Positions 48,940 to 62,209 of a stretch of DNA of 64,000 nt are shown here, piece by piece. Under the pieces are notes generated by a model that was given only the letters and a program-made list of their open reading frames with translations, did no database searches and had not been told where the DNA came from. The stretch spans positions 396,769 to 460,768 of the forward strand of contig CM059624.1 of the NCBI GenBank assembly GCA_030435675.1. Direction: 5' to 3'. Source of the stretch: Steinernema hermaphroditum (Eukaryota > Nematoda > Chromadorea > Rhabditida > Steinernematidae). The stretch's first letter is position 1. Every line of letters starts with the position of its first letter. Both the position numbers and the translations under genes were made by a program.

Positions 48940-51329
48940 TTGGAGCAGGAGGGTCAGATGCAGAATTCTTTGTATAAACAAGGCCCTATCTGTCTCGAAT
49001 TGAAAGTTTTGCAGGAAACTAAGATAGTCCACAGGAAATCCAACGAGAGTAGGCGCGTTCGATCAGGCTCCTGCAGTTCTACAAGATCCAATCATAAAAA
49101 TTGGAGCTGGAGCAGGAGGGTCAGATGGATAACTCTTTGTATGAACAAGGGCCCTGCTGTCTCGAATTGAAAGTTTTGCAGGAAACTAAGATAGTCCACA
49201 GTAAATCCAACGAGAGTAGGCGCGTTCGATCAGGCTCGTGCAGTTCTACAAGATCCAATCATAAAAATGCTATGGTACTTTGGAGCAGGAGGGTCAGATG
49301 CAGAGCTCTTGGTGTGAGCAAGGCCCTGCTGTCTCGAATTGAAAGTTTTGCAGGAAACTAAGATAGTCCACAGTAATCCCAACGGGAATAGGCGCGTTCG
49401 ATCAGGCTCGTGCAGTTCTACAAGATCCAATCATAAAAATGTATGGTACTGGAGCGGAGGGGTCAGATGCATAACTCTTTGTATGAGCAAGGGCCCTGCT
49501 GTCTCGAATTGAAAGTTTTGCAGGAAACTAAGATAGTCCACAGTAAATCCAACGAGAGTAGGCGCGTTCGATCAGGCTCGTGCAGTTCTACAAGATCCAA
49601 TCGTAAAAATGCTATGGTACTTTGGAGCAGGAGGGTCAGATGCAGAACTCTTTGTATGAACAAGGCCCTATCTGTCTCGAATTGAAAGTTTTGCAGGAAA
49701 CTAAGATAGTCCACAGTAAATCCAACGAGAGTAGGCGCGTTCGATCAGGCTCGTGCAGTTCTACAAGATCCAATCATAAAAATGCTATGGTACTTTGGAG
49801 CAGGAGGGTCAGATGCAGAGCTCTTGGTGTGAGCAAGGCCCTGCTGTCTCGAATTGAAAGTTTTGCAGGAAACTAAGATAGTCCACAGTAATCCCAACGG
49901 GAATAGGCGCGTTCGATCAGGCTCGTGCAGTTCTACAAGATCCAATCATAAAAATGTATGGTACTGGAGCGGAGGGGTCAGATGCATAACTCTTTGTATG
50001 AGCAAGGGCCCTGCTGTCTCGAATTGAAAGTTTTGCAGGAAACTAAGATAGTCCACAGTAAATCCAACGAGAGTAGGCGCGTTCGATCAGGCTCGTGCAG
50101 TTCTACAAGATCCAATCATAAAAATGCTATGGTACTTTGGAGCAGGAGGGTCAGATGCAGAACTCTTTGTATGAACAAGGCCCTATCTGTCTCGAATTGA
50201 AAGTTTTGCAGGAAACTAAGATAGTCCACAGGAAATCCAACGAGAGTAGGCGCGTTCGATCAGGCTCCTGCAGTTCTACAAGATCCAATCATAAAAATTG
50301 GAGCGGAGGGGTCAGATGGATAACTCTTTGTATGAGCAAGGGCCCTGCTGTCTCGAATTGAAAGTTTTGCAGGAAACTAAGATAGTCCACAGTAAATCCA
50401 ACGAGAGTAGGCGCGTTCGATCAGGCTCGTGCAGTTCTACAAGATCCAATCATAAAAATGCTATGGTACTTTGGAGCAGGAGGGTCAGATGCAGAGCTCT
50501 TGGTGTGAGCAAGGCCCTGCTGTCTCGAATTGAAAGTTTTGCAGGAAACTAAGATAGTCCACAGTAATCCCAACGGGAATAGGCGCGTTCGATCAGGCTC
50601 GTGCAGTTCTACAAGATCCAATCATAAAAATGTATGGTACTTTGGAGCGGAGGGGTCAGATGCATAACTCTTTGTATGAGCAAGGGCCCTGCTGTCTCGA
50701 ATTGAAAGTTTTGCAGGAAACTAAGATAGTCCACAGTAAATCCAACGAGAGTAGGCGCGTTCGATCAGGCTCGTGCAGTTCTACAAGATCCAATCGTAAA
50801 AATGCTATGGTACTTTGGAGCAGGAGGGTCAGATGCAGAACTCTTTGTATGAACAAGGCCCTATCTGTCTCGAATTGAAAGTTTTGCAGGAAACTAAGAT
50901 AGTCCACAGTAAATCCAACGAGAGTAGGCGCGTTCGATCAGGCTCGTGCAGTTCTACAAGATCCAATCATAAAAATGCTATGGTACTTTGGAGCAGGAGG
51001 GTCAGATGCAGAGCTCTTGGTGTGAGCAAGGCCCTGCTGTCTCGAATTGAAAGTTTTGCAGGAAACTAAGATAGTCCACAGTAATCCCAACGGGAATAGG
51101 CGCGTTCGATCAGGCTCGTGCAGTTCTACAAGATCCAATCATAAAAATTATGGAGCTTGGAGCAGGAGGGTCAGATGCATAACTCTTTGTATGAGCAAGG
51201 GCCCTGCTGTCTCGAATTGAAAGTTTTGCAGGAAACTAAGATAGTCCACAGTAAATCCAACGAGAGTAGGCGCGTTCGATCAGGCTCGTGCAGTTCTACA
51301 AGATCCAATCATAAAAATGCTATGGTACT
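48940..51329 (+). repeat. Seven-monomer HOR of about 1.19 kb, two copies
   Basis: Copy 1 (48940-50136, 1197 bp) and copy 2 (50137-51329, 1193 bp) have the same order: B with RK middle and a shortened end; H-like with GATGGATAACTC; 172-type A with N middle and a shortened end; H with AATCGTAAA tail; B with K; 172-type A with N and a shortened end; H with K. Monomer lengths are 167, 173, 169, 173, 173, 169, 173 and 161, 173, 171, 173, 173, 169, 173. The shortened ends (ATAAAAATTGGAGC near 49094 and 50291, AATGTATGG near 49439, 49955 and 50630) fall at matching positions. A third copy begins at 51330 but diverges at once. Confidence 0.88.
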
Positions 51330-51675
51330 TTGGAGCAGGAGGGTCAGATGCAGAACTCTTTGTATGAACAAGGCCCTATCTGTCTCGAATTGAAAGTTTT
51401 GCAGGAAACTAAGATAGTCCACAGGAAATCCAACGAGAGTAGGCGCGTTCGATCAGGCTCGTGCAGTTCTACAAGATCCAATCATAAAAATGCTATGGTA
51501 CTTTGGAGCAGGAGGGTCAGATGCATAACTCTTTGTATGAGCAAGGGCCCTGCTGTCTCGAATCGAAAGTTTTGCAGGAAACTAAGATAGTCCACAGTAA
51601 ATCCAACGAGAGTAGGCGCGTTCGATCAGGCTCGTGCAGTTCTACAAGATCCAATCATAAAAATGCTATGGTACT

Positions 51676-54094
51676 TTGGAGCAGGAGGGTCAGATGCATA
51701 ACTCTTTGTATGAGCAAGGGCCCTGCTGTCTCGAATTGAAAGTTTTGCAGGAAACTAAGATAGTCCACAGTAAATCCAACGAGAGTAGGCGCGTTCGATC
51801 AGGCTCGTGCAGTTCTACAAGATCCAATCATAAAAATGCTATAGTACTTTGGAGCAGGAGGGTCAGATGCAGAACTCTTTGTATAAACAAGGCCCTATCT
51901 GTCTCGAATTGAAAGTTTTGCAGGAAACTAAGATAGTCCACAGTAAATCCAACGAGAGTAGGCGCGTTCGATCAGGCTCGTGCAGTTCTACAAGATCCAA
52001 TCATAAAAATGCTATGGTACTTTGGAGCAGGAGGGTCAGATGCAGAGCTCTTGGTGTGAGCAAGGCCCTGCTGTCTCGAATTGAAAGTTTTGCAGGAAAC
52101 TAAGATAGTCCACAGTAATCCCAACGGGAATAGGCGCGTTCGATCAGGCTCGTGCAGTTCTACAAGATCCAATCATAAAAATGCTATGGTACTTTGGAGC
52201 AGGAGGGTCAGATGCAGAGCTCTTGGTGTGAGCAAGGGCCCTGCTGTCTCGAATTGAAAGTTTTGCAGGAAACTAAGATAGTCCACAGTAAATCCAACGA
52301 GAGTAGGCGCGTTCGATCAGGCTCGTGCAGTTCTACAAGATCCAGTCATAAAAATGCTATGGTACTTTGGAGCAGGAGGGTCAGATGCAGAACTCTTTGT
52401 ATGAACAAGGCCCTATCTGTCTCGAATTGAAAGTTTTGCAGGAAACTAAGATAGTCCACAGGAAATCCAACGAGAGTAGGCGCGTTCGATCAGGCTCGTG
52501 CAGTTCTACAAGATCCAATCGTAAAAATGCTATGGTACTTTGGAGCAGGAGGGTCAGATGCAGAACTCTTTGTATGAACAAGGTCCTATCTGTCTCGAAT
52601 CGAAAGTTTTGCAGGAAACTAAGATAGTCCACAGTAAATCCAACGAGAGTAGGCGCGTTCGATCAGGCTCGTGCAGTTCTACAAGATAGAATCATAAAAA
52701 TGCTATGGTACTTTGGAGCAGGAGGGTCAGATGCAGAACTCTTTGTATGAACAAGGTCCTATCTGTCTCGAATTGAAAGTTTTGCAGGAAACTAAGATAG
52801 TCCACAGGAAATCCAACGAGAGTAGGCGCGTTCGATCAGGCTCGTGCAGTTCTACAAGATAGAATCATAAAAATGCTATGGTACTTTGGAGCAGGAGGGT
52901 CAGATGCAGAACTCTTTGTATGAACAAGGTCCTATCTGTCTCGAATCGAAAGTTTTGCAGGAAACTAAGATAGTCCACAGGAAATCCAACGAGAGTAGGC
53001 GCGTTCGATCAGGCTCGTGCAGTTCTACAAGATCCAATCGTAAAAATGCTATGGTACTTTGGAGCAGGAGGGTCAGATGCAGAACTCTTTGTATGAACAA
53101 GGTCCTATCTGTCTCGAATCGAAAGTTTTGCAGGAAACTAAGATAGTCCACAGTAAATCCAACGAGAGTAGGCGCGTTCGATCAGGCTCGTGCAGTTCTA
53201 CAAGATAGAATCATAAAAATGCTATGGTACTTTGGAGCAGGAGGGTCAGATGCAGAACTCTTTGTATGAACAAGGTCCTATCTGTCTCGAATTGAAAGTT
53301 TTGCAGGAAACTAAGATAGTCCACAGGAAATCCAACGAGAGTAGGCGCGTTCGATCAGGCTCGTGCAGTTCTACAAGATAGAATCATAAAAATGCTATGG
53401 TACTTTGGAGCAGGAGGGTCAGATGCAGAACTCTTTGTATGAACAAGGTCCTATCTGTCTCGAATCGAAAGTTTTGCAGGAAACTAAGATAGTCCACAGT
53501 AAATCCAACGAGAGTAGGCGCGTTCGATCAGGCTCGTGCAGTTCTACAAGATCCAATCATAAAAATGCTATGGTACTTTGGAGCAGGAGGGTCAGATGCA
53601 TAACTCTTTGTATGAGCAAGGGCCCTGCTGTCTCGAATTGAAAGTTTTGCAGGAAACTAAGATAGTCCACAGTAAATCCAACGAGAGTAGGCGCGTTCGA
53701 TCAGGCTCGTGCAGTTCTACAAGATCCAATCATAAAAATGCTATAGTACTTTGGAGCAGGAGGGTCAGATGCAGAACTCTTTGTATAAACAAGGCCCTAT
53801 CTGTCTCGAATTGAAAGTTTTGCAGGAAACTAAGATAGTCCACAGTAAATCCAACGAGAGTAGGCGCGTTCGATCAGGCTCGTGCAGTTCTACAAGATCC
53901 AATCATAAAAATGCTATGGTACTTTGGAGCAGGAGGGTCAGATGCAGAGCTCTTGGTGTGAGCAAGGCCCTGCTGTCTCGAATTGAAAGTTTTGCAGGAA
54001 ACTAAGATAGTCCACAGTAATCCCAACGGGAATAGGCGCGTTCGATCAGGCTCGTGCAGTTCTACAAGATCCAATCATAAAAATGCTATGGTAC
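51676..54094 (+). repeat. Three-monomer segment duplicated at 1902-bp offset
   Basis: The trio at 51676-52193 (H head ending CTATAGTAC; B head with GTATAAAC; 172-type A with N middle) is repeated at 53578-54094. The offset of 1902 bp is eleven monomers minus one base. The following monomers are similar but not identical (52194 against 54095, where TACTTCGAGC shortens the preceding unit). The interval between holds the AAGGTCC trimer repeat. Confidence 0.72.
52540..53577 (+). repeat. 519-bp trimer HOR, two copies
   Basis: Monomers 52540, 52713 and 52886 match 53059, 53232 and 53405. All have AAGGTCCTATCTG. The order is TCTCGAATCG with K and an AGAATCAT tail; TCTCGAATTG with RK and AGAATCAT; TCTCGAATCG with a CCAATC tail. 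The third monomers differ (RK with AATCGTAAA against K with AATCATAAA). The AAGGTCC head is otherwise rare, seen at 48767 and 54614. Confidence 0.85.
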
Positions 54095-55639
54095 TTCGAG
54101 CAGGAGGGTCAGATGCAGAGCTCTTGGTGTGAGCAAGGGCCCTGCTGTCTCGAATTGAAAGTTTTGCAGGAAACTAAGATAGTCCACAGTAAATCCAACG
54201 AGAGTAGGCGCGTTCGATCAGGCTCGTGCAGTTCTACAAGATCCAATCATAAAAATGCTATGGTACTTTGGAGCAGGAGGGTCAGATGCATAACTCTTGG
54301 TGTGAGCAAGGGCCCTGCTGTCTCGAATTGAAAGTTTTGCAGGAAACTAAGATAGTCCACAGGAAATCCAACGAGAGTAGGCGCGTTCGATCAGGCTCGT
54401 GCAGTTCTACAAGATCCAGTCATAAAAATGCTATGGTACTTTGGAGCAGGAGGGTCAGATGCAGAACTCTTTGTATGAACAAGGCCCTATCTGTCTCGAA
54501 TTGAAAGTTTTGCAGGAAACTAAGATAGTCCACAGGAAATCCAACGAGAGTAGGCGCGTTCGATCAGGCTCGTGCAGTTCTACAAGACAGAATCATAAAA
54601 ATGCTATGGTACTTTGGAGCAGGAGGGTCAGATGCAGAACTCTTTGTATGAACAAGGTCCTATCTGTCTCGAATCGAAAGTTTTGCAGGAAACTAAGATA
54701 GTCCACAGTAAATCCAACGAGAGTAGGCGCGTTCGATCAGGCTCGTGCAGTTCTACAAGATCCAATCATAAAAATGCTATGGTACTTTGGAGCAGGAGGG
54801 TCAGATGCAGAGCTCTTGGTGTGAGCAAGGGCCCTGCTGTCTCGAATTGAAAGTTTTGCAGGAAACTAAGATAGTCCACAGTAAATCCAACGAGAGTAGG
54901 CGCGTTCGATCAGGCTCGTGCAGTTCTACAAGATCCAGTCATAAAAATGCTATGGTACTTTGGAGCAGGAGGGTCAGATGCAGAACTCTTTGTATGAACA
55001 AGGCCCTATCTGTCTCGAATTGAAAGTTTTGCAGGAAACTAAGATAGTCCACAGGAAATCCAACGAGAGTAGGCGCGTTCGATCAGGCTCGTGCAGTTCT
55101 ACAAGATCCAATCATAAAAATTGGAGCGGAGGGGTCAGATGGATAACTCTTTGTATGAGCAAGGGCCCTGCTGTCTCGAATTGAAAGTTTTGCAGGAAAC
55201 TAAGATAGTCCACAGTAAATCCAACGAGAGTAGGCGCGTTCGATCAGGCTCGTGCAGTTCTACAAGATCCAATCATAAAAATGCTATGGTACTTTGGAGC
55301 AGGAGGGTCAGATGCAGAATTCTTTGTATAAACAAGGCCCTATCTGTCTCGAATTGAAAGTTTTGCAGGAAACTAAGATAGTCCACAGTAAATCCAACGA
55401 GAGTAGGCGCGTTCGATCAGGCTCGTGCAGTTCTACAAGATCCAGTCATAAAAATGCTATGGTACTTTGGAGCAGGAGGGTCAGATGCAGAAGTCTTTGT
55501 ATGAACAAGGCCCTATCTGTCTCGAATTGAAAGTTTTGCAGGAAACTAAGATAGTCCACAGGAAATCCAACGAGAGTAGGCGCGTTCGATCAGGCTCGTG
55601 CAGTTCTACAAGATCCAGTCATAAAAATGCTATAGTACT

Positions 55640-58600
55640 TTGGAGCAGGAGGGTCAGATGCAGAACTCTTTGTATGAACAAGGCCCTATCTGTCTCGAAT
55701 TGAAAGTTTTGCAGGAAACTAAGATAGTCCACAGTAAATCCAACGAGAGTAGGCGCGTTCGATCAGGCTCGTGCAGTTCTACAAGATCCAATCATAAAAA
55801 TGCTATGGTACTTTGGAGCAGGAGGGTCAGATGCAGAGCTCTTGGTGTGAGCAAGGCCCTGCTGTCTCGAATTGAAAGTTTTGCAGGAAACTAAGATAGT
55901 CCACAGTAATCCCAACGGGAATAGGCGCGTTCGATCAGGCTCGTGCAGTTCTACAAGATCCAATCATAAAAATGCTATGGTACTTTGGAGCAGGAGGGTC
56001 AGATGCAGAGCTCTTGGTGTGAGCAAGGCCCTGCTGTCTCGAATTGAAAGTTTTGCAGGAAACTAAGATAGTCCACAGTAAATCCAACGAGAGTAGGCGC
56101 GTTCGATCAGGCTCGTGCAGTTCTACAAGATCCAATCATAAAAATGCTATAGTACTTTGGAGCAGGAGGGTCAGATGCAGAACTCTTTGTATAAACAAGG
56201 CCCTATCTGTCTCGAATTGAAAGTTTTGCAGGAAACTAAGATAGTCCACAGTAAATCCAACGAGAGTAGGCGCGTTCGATCAGGCTCGTGCAGTTCTACA
56301 AGATCCAATCATAAAAATGCTATGGTACTTTGGAGCAGGAGGGTCAGATGCAGAGCTCTTGGTGTGAGCAAGGCCCTGCTGTCTCGAATTGAAAGTTTTG
56401 CAGGAAACTAAGATAGTCCACAGTAATCCCAACGGGAATAGGCGCGTTCGATCAGGCTCGTGCAGTTCTACAAGATCCAATCATAAAAATGCTATGGTAC
56501 TTTGGAGCAGGAGGGTCAGATGCAGAGCTCTTGGTGTGAGCAAGGGCCCTGCTGTCTCGAATTGAAAGTTTTGCAGGAAACTAAGATAGTCCACAGTAAA
56601 TCCAACGAGAGTAGGCGCGTTCGATCAGGCTCGTGCAGTTCTACAAGATCCAGTCATAAAAATGCTATGGTACTTTGGAGCAGGAGGGTCAGATGCAGAA
56701 CTCTTTGTATGAACAAGGCCCTATCTGTCTCGAATTGAAAGTTTTGCAGGAAACTAAGATAGTCCACAGGAAATCCAACGAGAGTAGGCGCGTTCGATCA
56801 GGCTCGTGCAGTTCTACAAGATCCAATCATAAAAATGCTATGGTACTTTGGAGCAGGAGGGTCAGATGCAGAGCTCTTGGTGTGAGCAAGGCCCTGCTGT
56901 CTCGAATTGAAAGTTTTGCAGGAAACTAAGATAGTCCACAGTAATCCCAACGGGAATAGGCGCGTTCGATCAGGCTCGTGCAGTTCTACAAGATCCAATC
57001 ATAAAAATGCTATGGTACTTTGGAGCAGGAGGGTCAGATGCAGAGCTCTTGGTGTGAGCAAGGGCCCTGCTGTCTCGAATTGAAAGTTTTGCAGGAAACT
57101 AAGATAGTCCACAGTAAATCCAACGAGAGTAGGCGCGTTCGATCAGGCTCGTGCAGTTCTACAAGATCCAATCATAAAAATGCTATGGTACTTTGGAGCA
57201 GGAGGGTAGGATGCAGAGCTCTTGGTGTGAGCAAGGGCCCTGCTGTCTCGAATTGAAAGTTTTGCAGGAAACTAAGATAGTCCACAGTAAATCCAACGAG
57301 AGTAGGCGCGTTCGATCAGGCTCGTGCAGTTCTACAAGATCCAGTCATAAAAATGCTATGGTACTTTGGAGCGGAGGGGTCAGATGGATAACTCTTTGTA
57401 TGAGCAAGGGCCCTGCTGTCTCGAATTGAAAGTTTTGCAGGAAACTAAGATAGTCCACAGTAAATCCAACGAGAGTAGGCGCGTTCGATCAGGCTCGTGC
57501 AGTTCTACAAGATCCAATCATAAAAATGCTATGGTACTTTGGAGCAGGAGGGTCAGATGCAGAACTCTTTGTGTGAACAAGGCCCTATCTGTCTCGAATT
57601 GAAAGTTTTGCAGGAAACTAAGATAGTCCACAGTAAATCCAACGAGAGTAGGCGCGTTCGATCAGGCTCGTGCAGTTCTACAAGATCCAATCATAAAAAT
57701 GCTATAGTACTTTGGAGCAGGAGGGTCAGATGCAGAACTCTTTGTATGAACAAGGCCCTATCTGTCTCGAATTGAAAGTTTTGCAGGAAACTAAGATAGT
57801 CCACAGTAAATCCAACGAGAGTAGGCGCGTTCGATCAGGCTCGTGCAGTTCTACAAGATCCAATCATAAAAATGCTATGGTACTTTGGAGCAGGAGGGTC
57901 AGATGCAGAGCTCTTGGTGTGAGCAAGGGCCCTGCTGTCTCGAATTGAAAGTTTTGCAGGAAACTAAGATAGTCCACAGTAAATCCAACGAGAGTAGGCG
58001 CGTTCGATCAGGCTCGTGCAGTTCTACAAGATCCAGTCATAAAAATGCTATGGTACTTTGGAGCGGAGGGGTCAGATGCATAACTCTTTGTATGAGCAAG
58101 GGCCCTGCTGTCTCGAATTGAAAGTTTTGCAGGAAACTAAGATAGTCCACAGTAAATCCAACGAGAGTAGGCGCGTTCGATCAGGCTCGTGCAGTTCTAC
58201 AAGATCCAATCATAAAAATGCTATGGTACTTTGGAGCAGGAGGGTCAGATGCAGAACTCTTTGTGTGAACAAGGCCCTATCTGTCTCGAATTGAAAGTTT
58301 TGCAGGAAACTAAGATAGTCCACAGTAAATCCAACGAGAGTAGGCGCGTTCGATCAGGCTCGTGCAGTTCTACAAGATCCAATCATAAAAATGCTATGGT
58401 ACTTTGGAGCAGGAGGGTCAGATGCAGAACTCTTTGTATGAACAAGGGCCCTATCTGTCTCGAATTGAAAGTTTTGCAGGAAACTAAGATAGTCCACAGT
58501 AAATCCAACGAGAGTAGGCGCGTTCGATCAGGCTCGTGCAGTTCTACAAGATCCAATCATAAAAATGCTATGGTACTTTGGAGCAGGAGGGTCAGATGCA

Positions 58601-59959
58601 GAGCTCTTGGTGTGAGCAAGGCCCTGCTGTCTCGAATTGAAAGTTTTGCAGGAAACTAAGATAGTCCACAGTAATCCCAACGGGAATAGGCGCGTTCGAT
58701 CAGGCTCGTGCAGTTCTACAAGATCCAATCATAAAAATGCTATGGTACTTTGGAGCAGGAGGGTCAGATGCAGAGCTCTTGGTGTGAGCAAGGCCCTGCT
58801 GTCTCGAATTGAAAGTTTTGCAGGAAACTAAGATAGTCCACAGTAAATCCAACGAGAGTAGGCGCGTTCGATCAGGCTCGTGCAGTTCTACAAGATCCAA
58901 TCATAAAAATGCTATGGTACTTTGGAGCAGGAGGGTCAGATGCAGAACTCTTGGTATAAACAAGGGCCCTATCTGTCTCGAATTGAAAGTTTTGCAGGAA
59001 ACTAAGATAGTCCACAGTAAATCCAACGAGAGTAGGCGCGTTCGATCAGGCTCGTGCAGTTCTACAAGATCCAATCATAAAAATGCTATGGTACTTTGGA
59101 GCAGGAGGGTCAGATGCAGAGCTCTTGGTGTGAGCAAGGGCCCTGCTGTCTCGAATTGAAAGTTTTGCAGGAAACTAAGATAGTCCACAGTAATCCCAAC
59201 GGGAATAGGCGCGTTCGATCAGGCTCGTGCAGTTCTACAAGATCCAATCATAAAAATGCTATGGTACTTTGGAGCAGGAGGGTCAGATGCAGAGCTCTTG
59301 GTGTGAGCAAGGGCCCTGCTGTCTCGAATTGAAAGTTTTGCAGGAAACTAAGATAGTCCACAGTAAATCCAACGAGAGTAGGCGCGTTCGATCAGGCTCG
59401 TGCAGTTCTACAAGATCCAATCATAAAAATGCTATGGTACTTTGGAGCAGGAGGGTCAGATGCAGAACTCTTTGTATGAACAAGGCCCTATCTGTCTCGA
59501 ATTGAAAGTTTTGCAGGAAACTAAGATAGTCCACAGGAAATCCAACGAGAGTAGGCGCGTTCGATCAGGCTCGTGCAGTTCTACAAGATCCAATCATAAA
59601 AATGCTATGGTACTTTGGAGCAGGAGGGTCAGATGCAGAGCTCTTGGTGTGAGCAAGGCCCTGCTGTCTCGAATTGAAAGTTTTGCAGGAAACTAAGATA
59701 GTCCACAGTAATCCCAACGGGAATAGGCGCGTTCGATCAGGCTCGTGCAGTTCTACAAGATCCAATCATAAAAATGCTATGGTACTTTGGAGCAGGAGGG
59801 TCAGATGCAGAGCTCTTGGTGTGAGCAAGGGCCCTGCTGTCTCGAATTGAAAGTTTTGCAGGAAACTAAGATAGTCCACAGTAAACCCAACGAGAGTAGG
59901 CGCGTTCGATCAGGCTCGTGCAGTTCTACAAGATCCAATCATAAAAATGCTATGGTACT
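55640..59959 (+). repeat. Nine-monomer segment duplicated at about 2.77 kb offset
   Basis: Monomers 55640, 55813, 55985, 56157, 56330, 56502, 56675, 56848 and 57020 correspond in order to 58404, 58578, 58750, 58922, 59096, 59269, 59442, 59615 and 59787. Shared landmarks are two consecutive 172-type A units (N then K), a TATAAAC head next, then N, K, RK, 172-type A with N, and K. The offset is 2764 to 2767 bp, about sixteen monomers. Differences (extra G in 58404 and 58922, tail AGTCAT at 56502 against AATCAT at 59269) show moderate divergence. The tetramer HOR at 57193-58577 lies inside this longer unit. Confidence 0.78.
57193..58577 (+). repeat. 692-bp tetramer HOR, two copies
   Basis: Monomers 57193, 57366, 57539 and 57712 match 57885, 58058, 58231 and 58404. 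The order is A with K and AGTCAT; H with GGAGCGGAGGGGTCAG; B with GTGTGAAC; B with GTATGAAC. The first offset is exactly 692 bp. Small differences are GATGGATAAC against GATGCATAAC in the H unit and an extra G in 58404. Confidence 0.85.
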
Positions 59960-62209
59960 TTGGAGCAGGAGGGGTCAGATGCAGAACTCTTTGTATGAGC
60001 AAGGGCCCTGTCTGTCTCGAATTGAAAGTTTTGCAGGAAACTAAGATAGTCCACAGTAAATCCAACGAGAGTAGGCGCGTTCGATCAGGCTCGTGCAGTT
60101 CTACAAGATCCAATCATAAAAATGCTATGGTACTTTGGAGCAGGAGGGTCAGATGCAGAACTCTTTGTGTGAACAAGGCCCTATCTGTCTCGAATTGAAA
60201 GTTTTGCAGGAAACTAAGATAGTCCACAGTAAATCCAACGAGAGTAGGCGCGTTCGATCAGGCTCGTGCAGTTCTACAAGATCCAATCATAAAAATGCTA
60301 TGGTACTTTGGAGCAGGAGGGTCAGATGCAGAACTCTTTGTATGAACAAGGCCCTATCTGTCTCGAATTGAAAGTTTTGCAGGAAACTAAGATAGTCCAC
60401 AGTAAATCCAACGAGAGTAGGCGCGTTCGATCAGGCTCGTGCAGTTCTACAAGATCCAATCATAAAAATGCTATGGTACTTTGGAGCAGGAGGGTCAGAT
60501 GCAGAGCTCTTGGTGTGAACAAGGCCCTATCTGTCTCGAATTGAAAGTTTTGCAGGAAACTAAGATAGTCCACAGTAATCCCAACGGGAATAGGCGCGTT
60601 CGATCAGGCTCGTGCAGTTCTACAAGATCCAATCATAAAAATGCTATGGTACTTTGGAGCAGGAGGGTCAGATGCAGAGCTCTTGGTGTGAGCAAGGCCC
60701 TGCTGTCTCGAATTGAAAGTTTTGCAGGAAACTAAGATAGTCCACAGTAATCCCAACGGGAATAGGCGCGTTCGATCAGGCTCGTGCAGTTCTACAAGAT
60801 CCAATCATAAAAATGCTATAGTACTTTGGAGCAGGAGGGTCAGATGCAGAACTCTTTGTATAAACAAGGCCCTATCTGTCTCGAATTGAAAGTTTTGCAG
60901 GAAACTAAGATAGTCCACAGTAAATCCAACGAGAGTAGGCGCGTTCGATCAGGCTCGTGCAGTTCTACAAGATCCAATCATAAAAATGCTATGGTACTTT
61001 GGAGCAGGAGGGTCAGATGCAGAACTCTTTGTGTGAACAAGGCCCTATCTGTCTCGAATTGAAAGTTTTGCAGGAAACTAAGATAGTCCACAGTAAATCC
61101 AACGAGAGTAGGCGCGTTCGATCAGGCTCGTGCAGTTCTACAAGATCCAGTCGTAAAAATGCTATGGTACTTTGGAGCAGGAGGGTCAGATGCAGAACTC
61201 TTTGTATGAACAAGGCCCTATCTGTCTCGAATTGAAAGTTTTGCAGGAAACTAAGATAGTCCACAGTAAATCCAACGAGAGTAGGCGCGTTCGATCAGGC
61301 TCGTGCAGTTCTACAAGATCCAATCATAAAAATGCTATGGTAATTTGGAACAGGAGGGTCAGATGCAGTGCTCTTGGTGTGAGCAAGGCCCTATCTGTCT
61401 CGAATTGAAAGTTTTGCAGGAAACTAAGATAGACCACAGTAATCCCAACGGGAATAGGCGCGTTCGATCAGGCTCGTGCAGTTCTACAAGATCCAGTCAT
61501 AAAAATGCTATGGTACTTTGGAGCAGGAGGGTCAGATGCAGAGCTCTTGGTGTGAGCAAGGCCCTGCTGTCTCGAATTGAAAGTTTTGCAGGAAACTAAG
61601 ATAGTCCACAGTAATCCCAACGGGAATAGGCGCGTTCGATCAGGCTCGTGCAGTTCTACAAGATCCAATCATAAAAATGCTATGGTACTTTGGAGCAGGA
61701 GGGGTCAGATGCAGAACTCTTTGTATGAGCAAGGGCCCTGCTGTCTCGAATTGAAAGTTTTGCAGGAAACTAAGATAGTCCACAGTAAATCCAACGAGAG
61801 TAGGCGCGTTCGATCAGGCTCGTGCAGTTCTACAAGATCCAATCATAAAAATGCTATGGTACTTTGGAGCAGGAGGGTCAGATGCAGAACTCTTTGTATG
61901 AACAAGGCCCTATCTGTCTCGAATTGAAAGTTTTGCAGGAAACTAAGATAGTCCACAGGAAATCCAACGAGAGTAGGCGCGTTCGATCAGGCTCGTGCAG
62001 TTCTACAAGATCCAATCATAAAAATGCTATGGTACTTTGGAGCAGGAGGGTCAGATGCAGAACTCTTTGTATGAACAAGGCCCTATCTGTCTCGAATTGA
62101 AAGTTTTGCAGGAAACTAAGATAGTCCACAGGAAATCCAACGAGAGTAGGCGCGTTCGATCAGGCTCGTGCAGTTCTACAAGATCCAGTCATAAAAATGC
62201 TATGGTACT

